Shown here: positions 45,380 to 54,283 of the stretch, one piece after another
Layout of the letters: every line of letters starts with the position of its first letter
How positions within the stretch are numbered: the first letter of the stretch is position 1
Assembly: GCA_964450715.1 (NCBI GenBank)
Contig: CAYVFC010000024.1
Coordinates: 7,206 to 71,205 of the forward strand
Source: CAYVFC01 sp964450715
GTDB taxonomy: Bacteria > Myxococcota_A > Polyangia > Polyangiales > JAFGIB01
Length of the DNA stretch: 64,000 nucleotides
Direction of reading: 5' to 3'
The notes under the pieces: model-generated
Database searches by the model: none
The model's input: the letters and a program-made list of their open reading frames with translations, nothing else
Told to the model about the DNA's origin: nothing
Translations under genes and position numbers: made by a program

Positions 45380-47647
45380 CTATCCGGCCTTTTCCGTCGA
45401 CTCGAATCCTATAATGCGTTTTTTCTGTTGACACAACTTGACTTCGGCCTCGTAGGCTAAGGCCTCGACCAGTGCGGCGTGGGAGATCTGTGATCGCGAG
45501 AGAAACGTGAAACGGTCTCTGACAGCCTTGAAGTCACCTGGGACGAGGTGGGACAGACGGGATAGTTTGTATATAGTGACGTCGTCGTCGATCGTCTTTT
45601 TGCGACTACCGACCAAGGGGGCCAGAAGTTTATCGTAAAAAATCCGGGTGCCCTCAGAGGTAAGGAAGTCGAAGCCGATCTTGTGGTTGAAGCGACGGAT
45701 GGAGGCGGGGTCGAGGGCTTCCAGGCGGTTGGTCGTGCAGACAAGAATGCCCCGGAAGCGCTCCATCTGGGTCAGGAACTCGTTGGTGAAGCTGATCTCC
45801 CAGGAGTGAATGGCGGCCTGGCGGCTGAAAAGAAACGTATCGGCCTCGTCGATGACCAGGATGGATTCCTGGTTCTCGGCCTGCTCGAACGCTTGGGCCA
45901 GATGCCGTTCGGTCATTCCGACGTAAGGATCGAACAGGTTGCTGGCGCGCTTGACGACGACCTCGCGATCGAGGAGTTGGCCGATATGGCGTGCGAGCTC
46001 GCTCTTTCCGGTTCCGGGAGGGCCGAAAAAAAGCAGGTTCATGTTCACCCGCCGGCGGCGGTCGCCCTCGCGCAGAAAGCGGTCGAAACGCCGGAACTGG
46101 TTGAATAGCGACGGAAGATTAGCCTTGACGTTGAGTCCCTCAATCACGAAGAACCCTTCAGATGCGTCTCTGTTCGCGACGCGCGTACCTCCGTTGAGCA
46201 GGGTACGGTGCGCCTCGAGAGCGAGCCGGAGGGCGCCCTGGAATCCGGCGGGGTCGGTCGAGGCGAGATCGCGCGCTTTCTTCACGGCGAGGTCAATGGC
46301 GCCGGGTGAGAGCGGGTACTCGCGGGCGAGAGCCGCGACCTGCCCCGGTTCGAGCAACCGCTTGACTCGATGCCGGCGAAGCACGCGTTCGATAAGTCTC
46401 TCGCGCTCGCGCCGGCCGAGAGGCCTGAAGGATAGGCTGAAAACAAAGCGCCGTAGCACCGATTCCTCGATACCGTCGATACGGTTCGTGATCCAGATCA
46501 TTCGTACGCCCGGCTCTTCCAGGAGTTCATTCAGCCAGCCCTTGTCCTGGATCTCGCCCCTCAGCATCCAGGAAGATTCCGTGTTGAGCACGTTGTCGGC
46601 CTCGTCCACGATCACCAGCGACCCGGGTTCCCTGTCCCGGCTGGTCATGTTCAGGCAGGCAGTGATGGCCGCTCTGCGATGGGTCGTCTTGTTGGTGTCT
46701 CCCGGAATGATCTCGTAGGCGGGCAGGCCCAAGCGCTGGGCCAGCGCACGCGCGAAGCTCGTCTTACCGGAGCCGGGCGGACCGTAGATCAGGACGTGGG
46801 TAGAAGAGCCGACCGGACGGTGACCGAAAACGCTGAGCAAGTACGTCACCTGCTCCCGGTCAACCAAGTGCGAGTCCAGCGGGACGGCGCCCGCGTGGGT
46901 TTTCCTGAACAGGGTCCGCGAAAGCACCCTGATGGCCGGCTGCTCGAAAAATTCGATGTACTCGTAGTCGATACTTACCTCTCGCGGTCCTCTCGGCGAG
47001 TCGGAGTCGAATACGCCGATCTTCTTGATCTTGTGTATGGCACGCGTGAGCTCCGATGGCCCCAGGCCCAGCATGGCTTGCAGATAGATCCGGCCCGAGC
47101 GTCGTTGGCACTCGAGCGTTTCCGCAAAAAACTCGTGCGGCTTTTCCCAGGCCGCCATCAGGTAGAAGATGAAACACAACTCGGCTTCCTTTCCGGTCAG
47201 ATTGAAAATATCTCCGAAAAGAACGAGGTTCTTCTCCACGTTCGCCTCTCCGCGGTAACGCAGGCGCGACATGCTGCGGTCTAGCAGATCGACGCTCAGA
47301 TCCGCCATGCGAGCGCTCATGCGAGCCTTGAACGCTGCTGTCCGCTTCCGCTTCGCCTGCTCTCCCAGGTCGCCGGCATCGCCAAAAATATCGCCGTAGC
47401 CCCAGGTCTCCGACAGATCGGTTCCGGGCGGAAACTCGGCGACGAACTCATCGAGCTTCTCGACCGAGCGACCGAGTATCCAACTCAGCATGTTTCGGCC
47501 GAGCCAGCACAAGTCCGGAAAGCGAACGAGGAGCCGCTGCAGGTAGCTGGCGCATTTCAAGAGGACGAACCGCTGATCGCGGCCAAGGTCCCCGACCCGG
47601 TCTGCCGCCGCGTACTTCATCGCCTGCCTTCTTTTTCGAGATTTCAC
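45380..47647 (-). CDS. Tandem (double) AAA+ ATPase, copy 2
   Basis: A 755-residue paralogue of 36844-39078 with the same order: a helical N-terminus, module 1 with GPPGSGKTSFAR near 287, LVIVDEADNV and IWITNRIDG, and module 2 with GPPGTGKSELARH near 542, ILVIDEAD and VCTTNRLEA. The GTG at 47647 is chosen since GAGG lies 7-10 bases ahead and the reading (KSRKRRQAMKYAA) aligns without gaps to the start of copy 1 (SRRNRKEVQIGNP) up to the shared DLGxDQR motif; the ATG at 47620 would lose this. It is divergent from a WYL regulator (47762) with an inverted repeat between. Unlike copy 1 it has no HPR-type small partner next to it. Confidence 0.85.
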   Translation of the reverse strand: MKSRKRRQAMKYAAADRVGDLGRDQRFVLLKCASYLQRLLVRFPDLCWLGRNMLSWILGRSVEKLDEFVAEFPPGTDLSETWGYGDIFGDAGDLGEQAKRKRTAAFKARMSARMADLSVDLLDRSMSRLRYRGEANVEKNLVLFGDIFNLTGKEAELCFIFYLMAAWEKPHEFFAETLECQRRSGRIYLQAMLGLGPSELTRAIHKIKKIGVFDSDSPRGPREVSIDYEYIEFFEQPAIRVLSRTLFRKTHAGAVPLDSHLVDREQVTYLLSVFGHRPVGSSTHVLIYGPPGSGKTSFARALAQRLGLPAYEIIPGDTNKTTHRRAAITACLNMTSRDREPGSLVIVDEADNVLNTESSWMLRGEIQDKGWLNELLEEPGVRMIWITNRIDGIEESVLRRFVFSLSFRPLGRRERERLIERVLRRHRVKRLLEPGQVAALAREYPLSPGAIDLAVKKARDLASTDPAGFQGALRLALEAHRTLLNGGTRVANRDASEGFFVIEGLNVKANLPSLFNQFRRFDRFLREGDRRRRVNMNLLFFGPPGTGKSELARHIGQLLDREVVVKRASNLFDPYVGMTERHLAQAFEQAENQESILVIDEADTFLFSRQAAIHSWEISFTNEFLTQMERFRGILVCTTNRLEALDPASIRRFNHKIGFDFLTSEGTRIFYDKLLAPLVGSRKKTIDDDVTIYKLSRLSHLVPGDFKAVRDRFTFLSRSQISHAALVEALAYEAEVKLCQQKKRIIGFESTEKAG

Positions 47648-47711
47648 GATTTTTTCCTCGGTGTTCTCGCGAGTCTTTCTTGCCCGTATCTCTTTCAATT
47701 CTATAAGAGGT

Positions 47712-47730
47712 CGTGCAAATATATTGCACG
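47712..47730. promoter_or_regulatory. Perfect inverted repeat CGTGCAA-ATATA-TTGCACG (operator candidate)
   Basis: A 7+7 bp perfect palindrome with a 5-bp AT spacer, 65 bases from the ATPase start and 32 from the regulator start, in the only gap between the two divergent genes. WYL-type regulators commonly act on their own divergent promoter through palindromes; that this site binds the adjacent regulator is inferred. Confidence 0.6.
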
Positions 47731-47761
47731 CGATACAACTATCTTGAACGCGAGCAAGTCC

Positions 47762-48844
47762 ATGAAACAAAAACGAAAAGGCGTTCCCCGGAAGCCGCGT
47801 CCTGGCCCCGAGGCGCTCAGAAATCGCCCGAAGCTCTCGCACGCCGCGCGTATCCTGCGCATTCGGGAAATGCTCGACTCCGGGGAATCGGTCACCATCA
47901 ACCAACTCCGGAGAACCTTCGGGGTTTCCCGTCGCACGCTCTACTACGACCTGAAGGCGCTCAAGGAGGCGGGGGCGATGGTCTTCTCGGAGCCCGACTC
48001 CGAGGGCGAAACCCGGTGGAAGCTCGACAGACCTTCGCCGCGAACCATGTCCCCGCCGCAGGCGGCGCGGAAGCTGACCATCGGTCAGTTACTGTCCCTC
48101 GGCTTGGCCACCGGCGCTCTCTCTTTTCTCGAGGGCACGGAGCTACACGACGAGCTAGTTTCGGTGATGGACAGTCTTCAGGAGGGGCTCTCGCCCGCTA
48201 ATCGCGACCACGCCCGGAAGCTCGGCAAGAAGCTCTTCGTCGTCCACAGCGGGCACAAGAGCTACCGGGAAAAGCTCGACATACTGGACGATATCCTTTC
48301 CGGCCTGCTGCACGAGCAACTCGTCGAGCTCGACTACCGCCCGATTGGAAAGAAAGTCCGCAAGCACTTGGTAGAGCCCTACACCCTGATGGTTTACGCC
48401 GAGTCGCTCTACCTGATCTGCTTCTCCCGTACCCGCGAGGAGCACCGCATCTTCGCCGTGGACCGGGTGCGAAGCTCCCGATGGCTCCGCGGCCAGCGCT
48501 TCGACTTTCCCGAGGACTACACGCCAGAGCAGTTCACCGACGGCGCTTTCGGCATCGTGGGCGGCGAGACCACCTCGGTCGAAATCCTCTTCGACCCCGA
48601 CGAGGCCCGCTACGTCAAGGAGCGAAACTGGCATCCTACCCAGAAGTTCGAGAAGACCCCCGATGGCCGGGTGCGCATGCGCATGACCCTTTCGGGAACG
48701 GGCGATCTTTTACTCTGGCTCCTCGGCCGCGCGGAATCGATCGAGATCGTCAAGCCCGCATGGCTACGCGAGCAGGCCCGGAAGACACTGGAAAAGGCGG
48801 CTGCGCGACACGCGGGGAACGCTACTCGTCATAAGCCCTCTTGA
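47762..48844 (+). CDS. HTH-WYL transcriptional regulator
   Basis: A 360-residue protein. Residues about 25-75 form a winged helix-turn-helix (RILRIREMLDSGESVTINQL then FGVSRRTLYYDLKAL). The WYL part spans about 165-330: LVELDYRPIGKKVRKHLVEPYTLMVYAESLYLICF in the order expected of WYL (given here in continuous parts of the family layout), with the EPYTL/YLICF strands and DRVRS, followed by a WCX-like C-terminal extension (VRMRMTLSGTGDLLLWLLGR). The ATG at 47762 is preferred to a TTG 18 bases earlier. It is divergent from the AAA+ ATPase copy 2. Members of this group sense nucleic acid or nucleotides and regulate defence genes in several systems; here the ATPase is the likely target. Confidence 0.87.
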   Translation: MKQKRKGVPRKPRPGPEALRNRPKLSHAARILRIREMLDSGESVTINQLRRTFGVSRRTLYYDLKALKEAGAMVFSEPDSEGETRWKLDRPSPRTMSPPQAARKLTIGQLLSLGLATGALSFLEGTELHDELVSVMDSLQEGLSPANRDHARKLGKKLFVVHSGHKSYREKLDILDDILSGLLHEQLVELDYRPIGKKVRKHLVEPYTLMVYAESLYLICFSRTREEHRIFAVDRVRSSRWLRGQRFDFPEDYTPEQFTDGAFGIVGGETTSVEILFDPDEARYVKERNWHPTQKFEKTPDGRVRMRMTLSGTGDLLLWLLGRAESIEIVKPAWLREQARKTLEKAAARHAGNATRHKPS

Positions 48845-49073
48845 GTAGCTCCTTGATCGTATCCCGGTGCTTCTCCACGTCGCCCGGGACCAGATTGATG
48901 CGATACCTACCGGAACGCTTGTAGTATGCCAGAATATCTATACCGTCGGTCTCGTAACGGGCGCCCCAAGGTGCACGCCGCCGTATCGCCGCCACGATCG
49001 TCGATGCGCCTCCGGGAACCGACGGCCTGGTCTTTTTCACGCAACGCGGGATCGGCTGTGTTGTTTTTTCCAA
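48822..49073 (-). CDS. Possible small unknown protein
   Basis: An 83-residue frame convergent with the WYL gene, overlapping its 3' end by 23 bases. The second half (ARYETDGIDILAYYKRSGRY, then INLVPGDVEKHRDTIKELLK) has a composition like a real beta-then-helix domain. No strong ribosome site is visible. It may be a genuine small gene or the end of a decayed one. Confidence 0.45.
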   Translation of the reverse strand: MEKTTQPIPRCVKKTRPSVPGGASTIVAAIRRRAPWGARYETDGIDILAYYKRSGRYRINLVPGDVEKHRDTIKELLKRAYDE

Positions 49074-49476
49074 GGCATACGGCCCACGCCTCGGGTGTCA
49101 GCGCGAGGTACAGCGTTTACGGGATCCGCCGGTTGCTCTAGGCGGAGAGGAAGATTCTTCCTTTACAAAATCCTCTACCACACGCGCCAATTACCGTTTC
49201 GGCGGTGCCCACTGTTCGCTGCAGACGGCACGATCGGATGGATCTCGCCCGACTATACGGGCCTTCGATGTGCGTTACGATGGGCAAACGGGCCTTACCG
49301 CTATGGGGTCAAGCGATATGTCTCGACGGAACTCAAGACGGCTTCATGAACAGGGCCAGGACTTTCAGCGTGACAGTATCGATGCCCACGAGTATCGCGA
49401 TTTCCGTCCCCGGTATATAGTAGAAAAGAGCAACCAGTCGATACGCATACCACATTTACGAAGCAGGCGAGGGGCC
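49074..49476. other. Stretch without a convincing gene
   Basis: About 400 bases between a possible small minus-strand gene and the ankyrin gene. Several overlapping short frames exist on the plus strand, none with a ribosome site or protein-like composition. The promoter of the ankyrin gene is presumably in the AT-richer last 100 bases. Confidence 0.5.
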
Positions 49477-50544
49477 ATGGCGAAGGTATCACTAAATAAG
49501 ATAATCGAAGAAAACGGGCGGGAGGAAGACCTCTGTGAGAAGTTGAGAGCGGCTCTCGAAAACGGAGCCGATCCGAACGAGGTCGACGAGCGCGGCGGGA
49601 CGCCGCTTGGCAAGGCGGCCGACATCCCGTCTACCGAAGCGGTCAGCCTGTTACTGGAGTATGGCGCCGATATCGACCTCCCGGCCGAAATGAAACGCAC
49701 GCCTCTCTACATCGCGGCCCTGTTCGGACGTACGGAGATGGTAGAGTTACTGCTGGAGCACGGAGCGTCGGTAGATTGCAGAGCCGAGATCGGCCCGGCA
49801 ATGTTTAACCAGCGCATTTCTCCCGGGAAGGCCGGCATCATGGATATCCTTGCCGGTTTGAAAAAAGCGCTTTCCGCTAAAAGTGCACCTTCGGAAACAC
49901 CAATCGAAGCGGCGGCGCGAGACGGAAACTCGGAAATCGTACGGTTACTACGTGACAGTGGCGCCAGGTTGACGCTCCATGCGGCTATTGCCTTGAGAGA
50001 CTATGACGCCGTGAAGAAATTGCTAGCCGACGGAGTTGACATAAACCTGCCGGACGCGACCGGTATCGCACCGCTTGGCGTAGCCATGGAACTTGGGGAC
50101 TACGAGATGATCAAGCTACTGCTCGAAAAAGGAGCCGACACCGAATCCACCTGCGAGGAGGGACTCACGCCTGTGGAGAAGGCGGCCCTCGGATATTTGG
50201 AGCTGTCGTTAGAAGAAAATAAAAAGATATTCGAACTACTGGACAAGCACGGCGCCCAGATGTCGCTATCGGCTCTTCTTGCGGTTGGCTCACTTGAACG
50301 AATTGAAAAGATGATAGAAGAAGGGGCGGACGCGGTCTCCAGCACTGACGGCTTTTGGAATCTCACACCTCTTCACTTCGCGGCTAAGTGGAACCGACCC
50401 GATGTCGCTGCCCTGCTAATAGAAAAAGGGGCGGACGTCAATGCTAGCAGCATGAGCTATTCGACCCCCTTGTCTTACGCCAAGGAAGCCGGCGCGGACG
50501 AGGTCATTCGCATCCTCAAGGAACATGGCGCTATCGAGGAATGA
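49477..50544 (+). CDS. Ankyrin-repeat protein
   Basis: A 355-residue protein made almost wholly of ankyrin repeats. Units are clear at about 40-70 (GGTPLGKAADIPSTEAVSLL), 75-110 (RTPLYIAALFGRTEMVELLL), 135-175, 175-240 (ATGIAPLGVAMELGDYEMIK), 240-285 and 305-355 (LTPLHFAAKWNRPDVAALLI). The ATG at 49477 (GCGAGGGGCC ahead) removes a 69-codon upstream extension. There is no signal peptide, so it is probably cytosolic. Ankyrin repeats bind proteins; the partner is unknown. The region has no operon partner on the same strand. Confidence 0.85.
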   Translation: MAKVSLNKIIEENGREEDLCEKLRAALENGADPNEVDERGGTPLGKAADIPSTEAVSLLLEYGADIDLPAEMKRTPLYIAALFGRTEMVELLLEHGASVDCRAEIGPAMFNQRISPGKAGIMDILAGLKKALSAKSAPSETPIEAAARDGNSEIVRLLRDSGARLTLHAAIALRDYDAVKKLLADGVDINLPDATGIAPLGVAMELGDYEMIKLLLEKGADTESTCEEGLTPVEKAALGYLELSLEENKKIFELLDKHGAQMSLSALLAVGSLERIEKMIEEGADAVSSTDGFWNLTPLHFAAKWNRPDVAALLIEKGADVNASSMSYSTPLSYAKEAGADEVIRILKEHGAIEE

Positions 50545-50687
50545 TTCTTCATTCGGGCGCAGGTCCGAAACACCCTTCAACCCTCCCATAAGCGACGTAT
50601 ACCGTCCAGGCGGTTCAGATCACCTAAAAATACCTCGGCCTCGGATTCGTCAATCCGCCGACACCACCTCGGAAGCCGAATGAGACG

Positions 50688-50800
50688 AGGGCCCCTACGA
50701 CGAAGAACTCCGGGACCTCTTCGACGAGGCCGCCTACCCGGCGATGGACGACATCGTCGAGGAGTTCAACGCTAACGCATACCCCTATCGTGCGTAACCA
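50688..50800 (+). pseudogene. Possible C-terminal gene fragment
   Basis: On the plus strand the codons from about 50688 read DEGPYDEELRDLFDEAAYPA and go on MDDIVEEFNANAYPYRA to a stop, which looks like the acidic helical tail of a protein. An in-frame TGA stands immediately before it, and there is no start codon with a ribosome site. I take it as a remnant; the rest of 50545-50874 shows nothing. Confidence 0.3.
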
Positions 50801-50874
50801 GAAATCGACAAGCTGCGAACGGACGACCGCAAGAATGTGCGGCGTCCATTTAGACCTAACGCGCCCGCGAAGAA

Positions 50875-51396
50875 TTACAGTTTGGACCACGCGTCCTGGA
50901 AGTCACCTGTTTCGCTACCGAGCGTTCCCAGAAGCTTCTCCTGCGCGGCGGCGAGGTAGCGTTTGACTGTCGCCAGGCTGACGCCGATCGCGTCGGCGAC
51001 CTCCTCGAGGGAAAGCTCTTCGCCGTGCCGAAGCTCGAAAGCCATCTGGTGGTCTGCAGGCAAGATATGCAGTGCTTGCAGTAACCGAGTGCGGCGGTCC
51101 AAACGACTGCTAAGGGATGGGCCGAGATCCATGGCCGTGTGAACCGAGCTGTCGAAAGGGGTTGCGGGTCGCAGGCGTTCGTAGTGCTTGAGCACCTGCA
51201 GACGGGCAATCCCCCAAAGGTAGGCGCGTTCGCTGCCGGTCACGCGCGAGCGTCCCTCCCAGAATGCGAGCATGGTCGCTTGCACTAGGTCGAGTACATC
51301 GGCGTCAGGTACCTTGGTGCGAAAAAAGCGCCTTAGCTTGGGCCATTGATCGCTAATGAGCCTGTCGAGCACTTCGTTTCGGTCCGTCGTTGTCAT
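50875..51396 (-). CDS. ECF-type RNA polymerase sigma factor
   Basis: A 173-residue sigma-70 family protein. Region 2 covers about 15-85 (VLDLVQATMLAFWEGR, AYLWGIARLQVLKHYERL) and region 4 about 115-165 (LQALHILPADHQMAFELRH then LSLEEVADAIGVSLATVKRYLAAA, the helix-turn-helix). Its ATG overlaps the stop of the kinase gene (ATGA), so synthesis is coupled. Pairing of an ECF-like factor with a Ser/Thr kinase is known from Myxococcota and Planctomycetota, where phosphorylation may replace an anti-sigma factor; that control is inferred here. Confidence 0.88.
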   Translation of the reverse strand: MTTTDRNEVLDRLISDQWPKLRRFFRTKVPDADVLDLVQATMLAFWEGRSRVTGSERAYLWGIARLQVLKHYERLRPATPFDSSVHTAMDLGPSLSSRLDRRTRLLQALHILPADHQMAFELRHGEELSLEEVADAIGVSLATVKRYLAAAQEKLLGTLGSETGDFQDAWSKL

Positions 51397-52784
51397 GGCT
51401 TGTGCTCGACATGTCCTCCTGAGCAGGCGGAACGGCTCGCGGGTTCGATACTTCCTTCGCCAGGCGGCGCATAAGGCTTGGTCCGTATGGCCTTGCCGCG
51501 TAGATCGCCTGCGTCGTACGTGATGTGAAAATCGTACTCGCCGTATTTTTCTGGGTTCTTTCGGTTTCGAATCCGAACGTCGTTCATCCGAATGGCGACG
51601 CCTCCTCCCGTAACCGGTTCCGCGCGTCCGGCCCACGAGCCGAGAAAGAAACCGGGGCGGTAGCCCTTGGGCTGGCCCGAGTCGCACAGGCGTTCGATCT
51701 CGACCTGAAGCTCGCAGCCGACTCCGCCGGTCCGCTCCACCTGGTATATCCCCCAATCGTTGTCCGAGAATCGAGTCCGAAAAGCCCATGTGTCGGGCAA
51801 GCTTGCGCAGCCCTTACCGGACGCGGCACTCGGTTCCGCCCCGCCCGGTCCCATTCGGCTTCCGAGCGCGACGACGAGGCCGAGGATCGAAACGACGAGC
51901 GCGCCTATGACCGCCCGGCGGCGCGTGCTAGTTCCCGGCGGTCGTAGCGCATCGAGCAACGCCTGGACATCCTGGTATCGCTCGCCCGGCTCTGCCGCTG
52001 ATCCGCGTTGCAGGACTCCCCATACGCGCATGTCGACTCCCGGCGGCGGCTGACCGCCGGTATTGCCCGGATCCGCGCCCAGGGATTCCATGACCGAGAT
52101 CGCGAATGCGTATTGGTCGCTCTTGGAGGTTGCGCGCCCGACGCGCGCCTCGGGCGCAAGATACGGATCGGTTCCGGCCACGTCCATTGCCGCCGCGCGC
52201 GCGTTGACCTGCGAGGAACGGTCAGCGGCAGCGAACCCGAAGTCTATTATCCGAACCTTGCCGTCTTCACCCATGATGACATTGTCAGGCTTGAAATCCC
52301 GGTGAACTATCCGCTGCGCGTGTGCGGCGGCAAGGCCTGCGCCCGCGTACCGGAATACCTCCAGGATCTCCTCCGCTGTGCGCGGCTGCTCTCGCAGCCA
52401 TACTCTGAGGCTTCGGCCCTTCACCAGCTGCATCACCACGACCCGCAGCCGGACGGGTATGCCATCAAGTAGGGTTTCGACGTGCTCGGCATCGAAGACG
52501 CGAACGACGTTGGGATGGTCCAGCCCGGCCAGTGCTCGCGCCTCGTGAAGAGCCTCCTCGTCCGCACCGGCTATGGCCAGCTTGAGCGCTACGTCCCGCC
52601 CGAGCCGTTCGTCGCGCGCCGCAACCACTAGCCCGGTGGCGCCACGGCCCAGGAACCGCTCGATCGTATACCGGTCGGCAATACGCGGCCTGGTAGCGCC
52701 AAGCAAGCTCGCGCGAAGCAGTTCCGCTCCCAAGGCGGTTTCTAGCTCGAGGATTGACTCCACCCGTACAAGGATAAGCCACAA
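51393..52784 (-). CDS. Membrane-anchored Ser/Thr protein kinase
   Basis: A 463-residue protein. The kinase domain occupies about 40-275: glycine loop LGRGATGLVV near 46, catalytic Lys in VALKLAI near 67, HRDFKPDNV near 160, and IIDFGFA (DFG) near 178, followed by APEARVG. One membrane segment lies near 293-313 (AVIGALVVSILGLVVALG). About 145 outer residues follow with Cys residues (GKGCASLPDTW, CELQVEIERLCD) and could be a sensor. The start is set at the ATG 52784; a GTG seven codons inside is possible. The gene is upstream of, and coupled to, the ECF sigma gene. Confidence 0.88.
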   Translation of the reverse strand: MWLILVRVESILELETALGAELLRASLLGATRPRIADRYTIERFLGRGATGLVVAARDERLGRDVALKLAIAGADEEALHEARALAGLDHPNVVRVFDAEHVETLLDGIPVRLRVVVMQLVKGRSLRVWLREQPRTAEEILEVFRYAGAGLAAAHAQRIVHRDFKPDNVIMGEDGKVRIIDFGFAAADRSSQVNARAAAMDVAGTDPYLAPEARVGRATSKSDQYAFAISVMESLGADPGNTGGQPPPGVDMRVWGVLQRGSAAEPGERYQDVQALLDALRPPGTSTRRRAVIGALVVSILGLVVALGSRMGPGGAEPSAASGKGCASLPDTWAFRTRFSDNDWGIYQVERTGGVGCELQVEIERLCDSGQPKGYRPGFFLGSWAGRAEPVTGGGVAIRMNDVRIRNRKNPEKYGEYDFHITYDAGDLRGKAIRTKPYAPPGEGSIEPASRSACSGGHVEHKP

Positions 52785-52951
52785 AGCCTCTGTACGTCGA
52801 CGTCGGCTGCCGGATCATGCGATCTGTACGTCGCCCGCAAGGGCACCGACGAGTCGACGGCCCCGTGCCGTGTACGCCCTAGATGTACTGCAAAGATCAA
52901 GCGTACGACGACACGGGACCGTCCGTAGGCCCGACGACCTACTTGATCGCC

Positions 52952-53167
52952 CTACGTCGTGGACGGAGGGTTATTGCCTCTATTTCCGCCCGACGGCTTG
53001 CCGCCATCCTTGGTTGGCCAGTTTCCACCGACCCCAAGAAAGGGATTTTGGCCACCGCGGCTGCCCTTTCCTCCACCGCCCTTGCCCTGGCCTCCGCCTT
53101 TACCTCCCCCTTTGCCGCCGCCTCGGCCGCCACCGCCGCCTCGGCTTCCTCCAGTACCTTTGCCCAT
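52952..53167 (-). CDS. Glycine-rich small basic protein
   Basis: A 71-residue protein with a perfect AGGAGG ribosome site eight bases ahead of the ATG. Residues 4-40 are Gly with Lys, Arg and Gln (RGGGGGRGGGKGGGKGGG), like RGG/GGK RNA-binding tails; the C-terminus is NPFLGVGGNWPTKDGGKP. No family recognised. The low-complexity sequence makes antisense frames look open, but the ribosome site supports this strand. Confidence 0.6.
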   Translation of the reverse strand: MGKGTGGSRGGGGGRGGGKGGGKGGGQGKGGGGKGSRGGQNPFLGVGGNWPTKDGGKPSGGNRGNNPPSTT

Positions 53168-53464
53168 GACTACCTCCTCTGCTGGATATAAGCGCCGCGA
53201 AATCGACCATCGAACTCGCGACGAAACGGGAAACATTTCCCGCTCACTCGACACGTCCGCTGGCAGGCTCGCAACGGCTCACGCGCGGGTCCTATTTCGA
53301 AGACGAATTTTTGCCTCCCGGCCCGGGGGAAGAATGCCTACAAGCCCAATCCAAGTTGTGAAATCCCGAAATCAAAGCAAGCGGGAACGGCCGCGGACTT
53401 ACGGTCCGTTCGAACCGAAACCGGCGTCGTTGAACCGCTTTTCGCGCTCGGGTAACATCGAAGC

Positions 53465-54283
53465 GTGACGACAAAAGGGACGGGAAAATTGCCGTCGTGG
53501 GACTCCTCGAAAGGGTGGCGTGCCCCGACCAGCCTCGTGAACTGGAACGCCGTGGTAGCGTGGACGCCTGCGTTCGAACGGCTAGTCGAAGTTGGCGCAC
53601 GTGCTCTAATAGAGGCTCTGAAGCGATGGGACGAACGACTCTGCGATCTCGGTGGTGATCCCGCGAGAGAAGACTGGTCCACGTTCCGGCCTTTGCGTTT
53701 AGGTCGCGAGGAGGACTGGTCCGACTGGCTCGGCCACTTGTTAGCGACCGCGAAATCGGGACGCTTCCCGGCCAGGCTCTTTTCCGAAAACCCGTCGGAC
53801 GCGGAGAGATGGAAGGTTAAGGAGGCAAGAAGAGAGGTCGTCGCGGACGAATACCGTGCAGATCTCGTCGTTCAGTTTGTTAATGACGACTGGGCGCACT
53901 TAGAGGTGAAGGTCGGCGATCTCAATCTGGCCAAGACGCCCGCAACCGGGGATGCACTCCAGCGCTACCAGTTGAAGAAGGTACGCGACAACTTTCTTCT
54001 GCTGCCTGAGGAAAACATCTCCGCTTGGAGAGAAGAACTGCCGCGCCTCGGCGAGAACGCCGAAAATATTCGGATTCTCACCTGGCATGATGTCGCCCGC
54101 GCGCTCAGGTTGTCAGTCGCCGAAGCGGGCTCGGAGTGCCTGGTCTGGCGAGCCTGGGCAGTAACCTTCCTTGGCGCCGTGGAGCAGGTTCTTCTCAAGT
54201 ACCCGCCTGTCACCACGACGTCGCGACCTTCGGCGGCTGACCTGGCTCGCCTAGAATTCCTAGAGAAGATGGAGGTGTCATGA
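53465..54283 (+). CDS. PD-(D/E)XK-like protein, first gene of a compact operon
   Basis: A 272-residue protein. Near residues 120-150 it reads EYRADLVVQFV, then WAHLEVKVGD and GDALQRYQL, a D...ExK...Q pattern of the PD-(D/E)XK fold; helices surround it. The C-terminal part (ILTWHDVARALRL; FLEKMEVS) is helical. Start is a GTG at 53465 without a strong ribosome site. Its stop overlaps the ATG of the next gene (ATGA). A nuclease is the likely activity, but no family is recognised. Confidence 0.7.
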   Translation: MTTKGTGKLPSWDSSKGWRAPTSLVNWNAVVAWTPAFERLVEVGARALIEALKRWDERLCDLGGDPAREDWSTFRPLRLGREEDWSDWLGHLLATAKSGRFPARLFSENPSDAERWKVKEARREVVADEYRADLVVQFVNDDWAHLEVKVGDLNLAKTPATGDALQRYQLKKVRDNFLLLPEENISAWREELPRLGENAENIRILTWHDVARALRLSVAEAGSECLVWRAWAVTFLGAVEQVLLKYPPVTTTSRPSAADLARLEFLEKMEVS

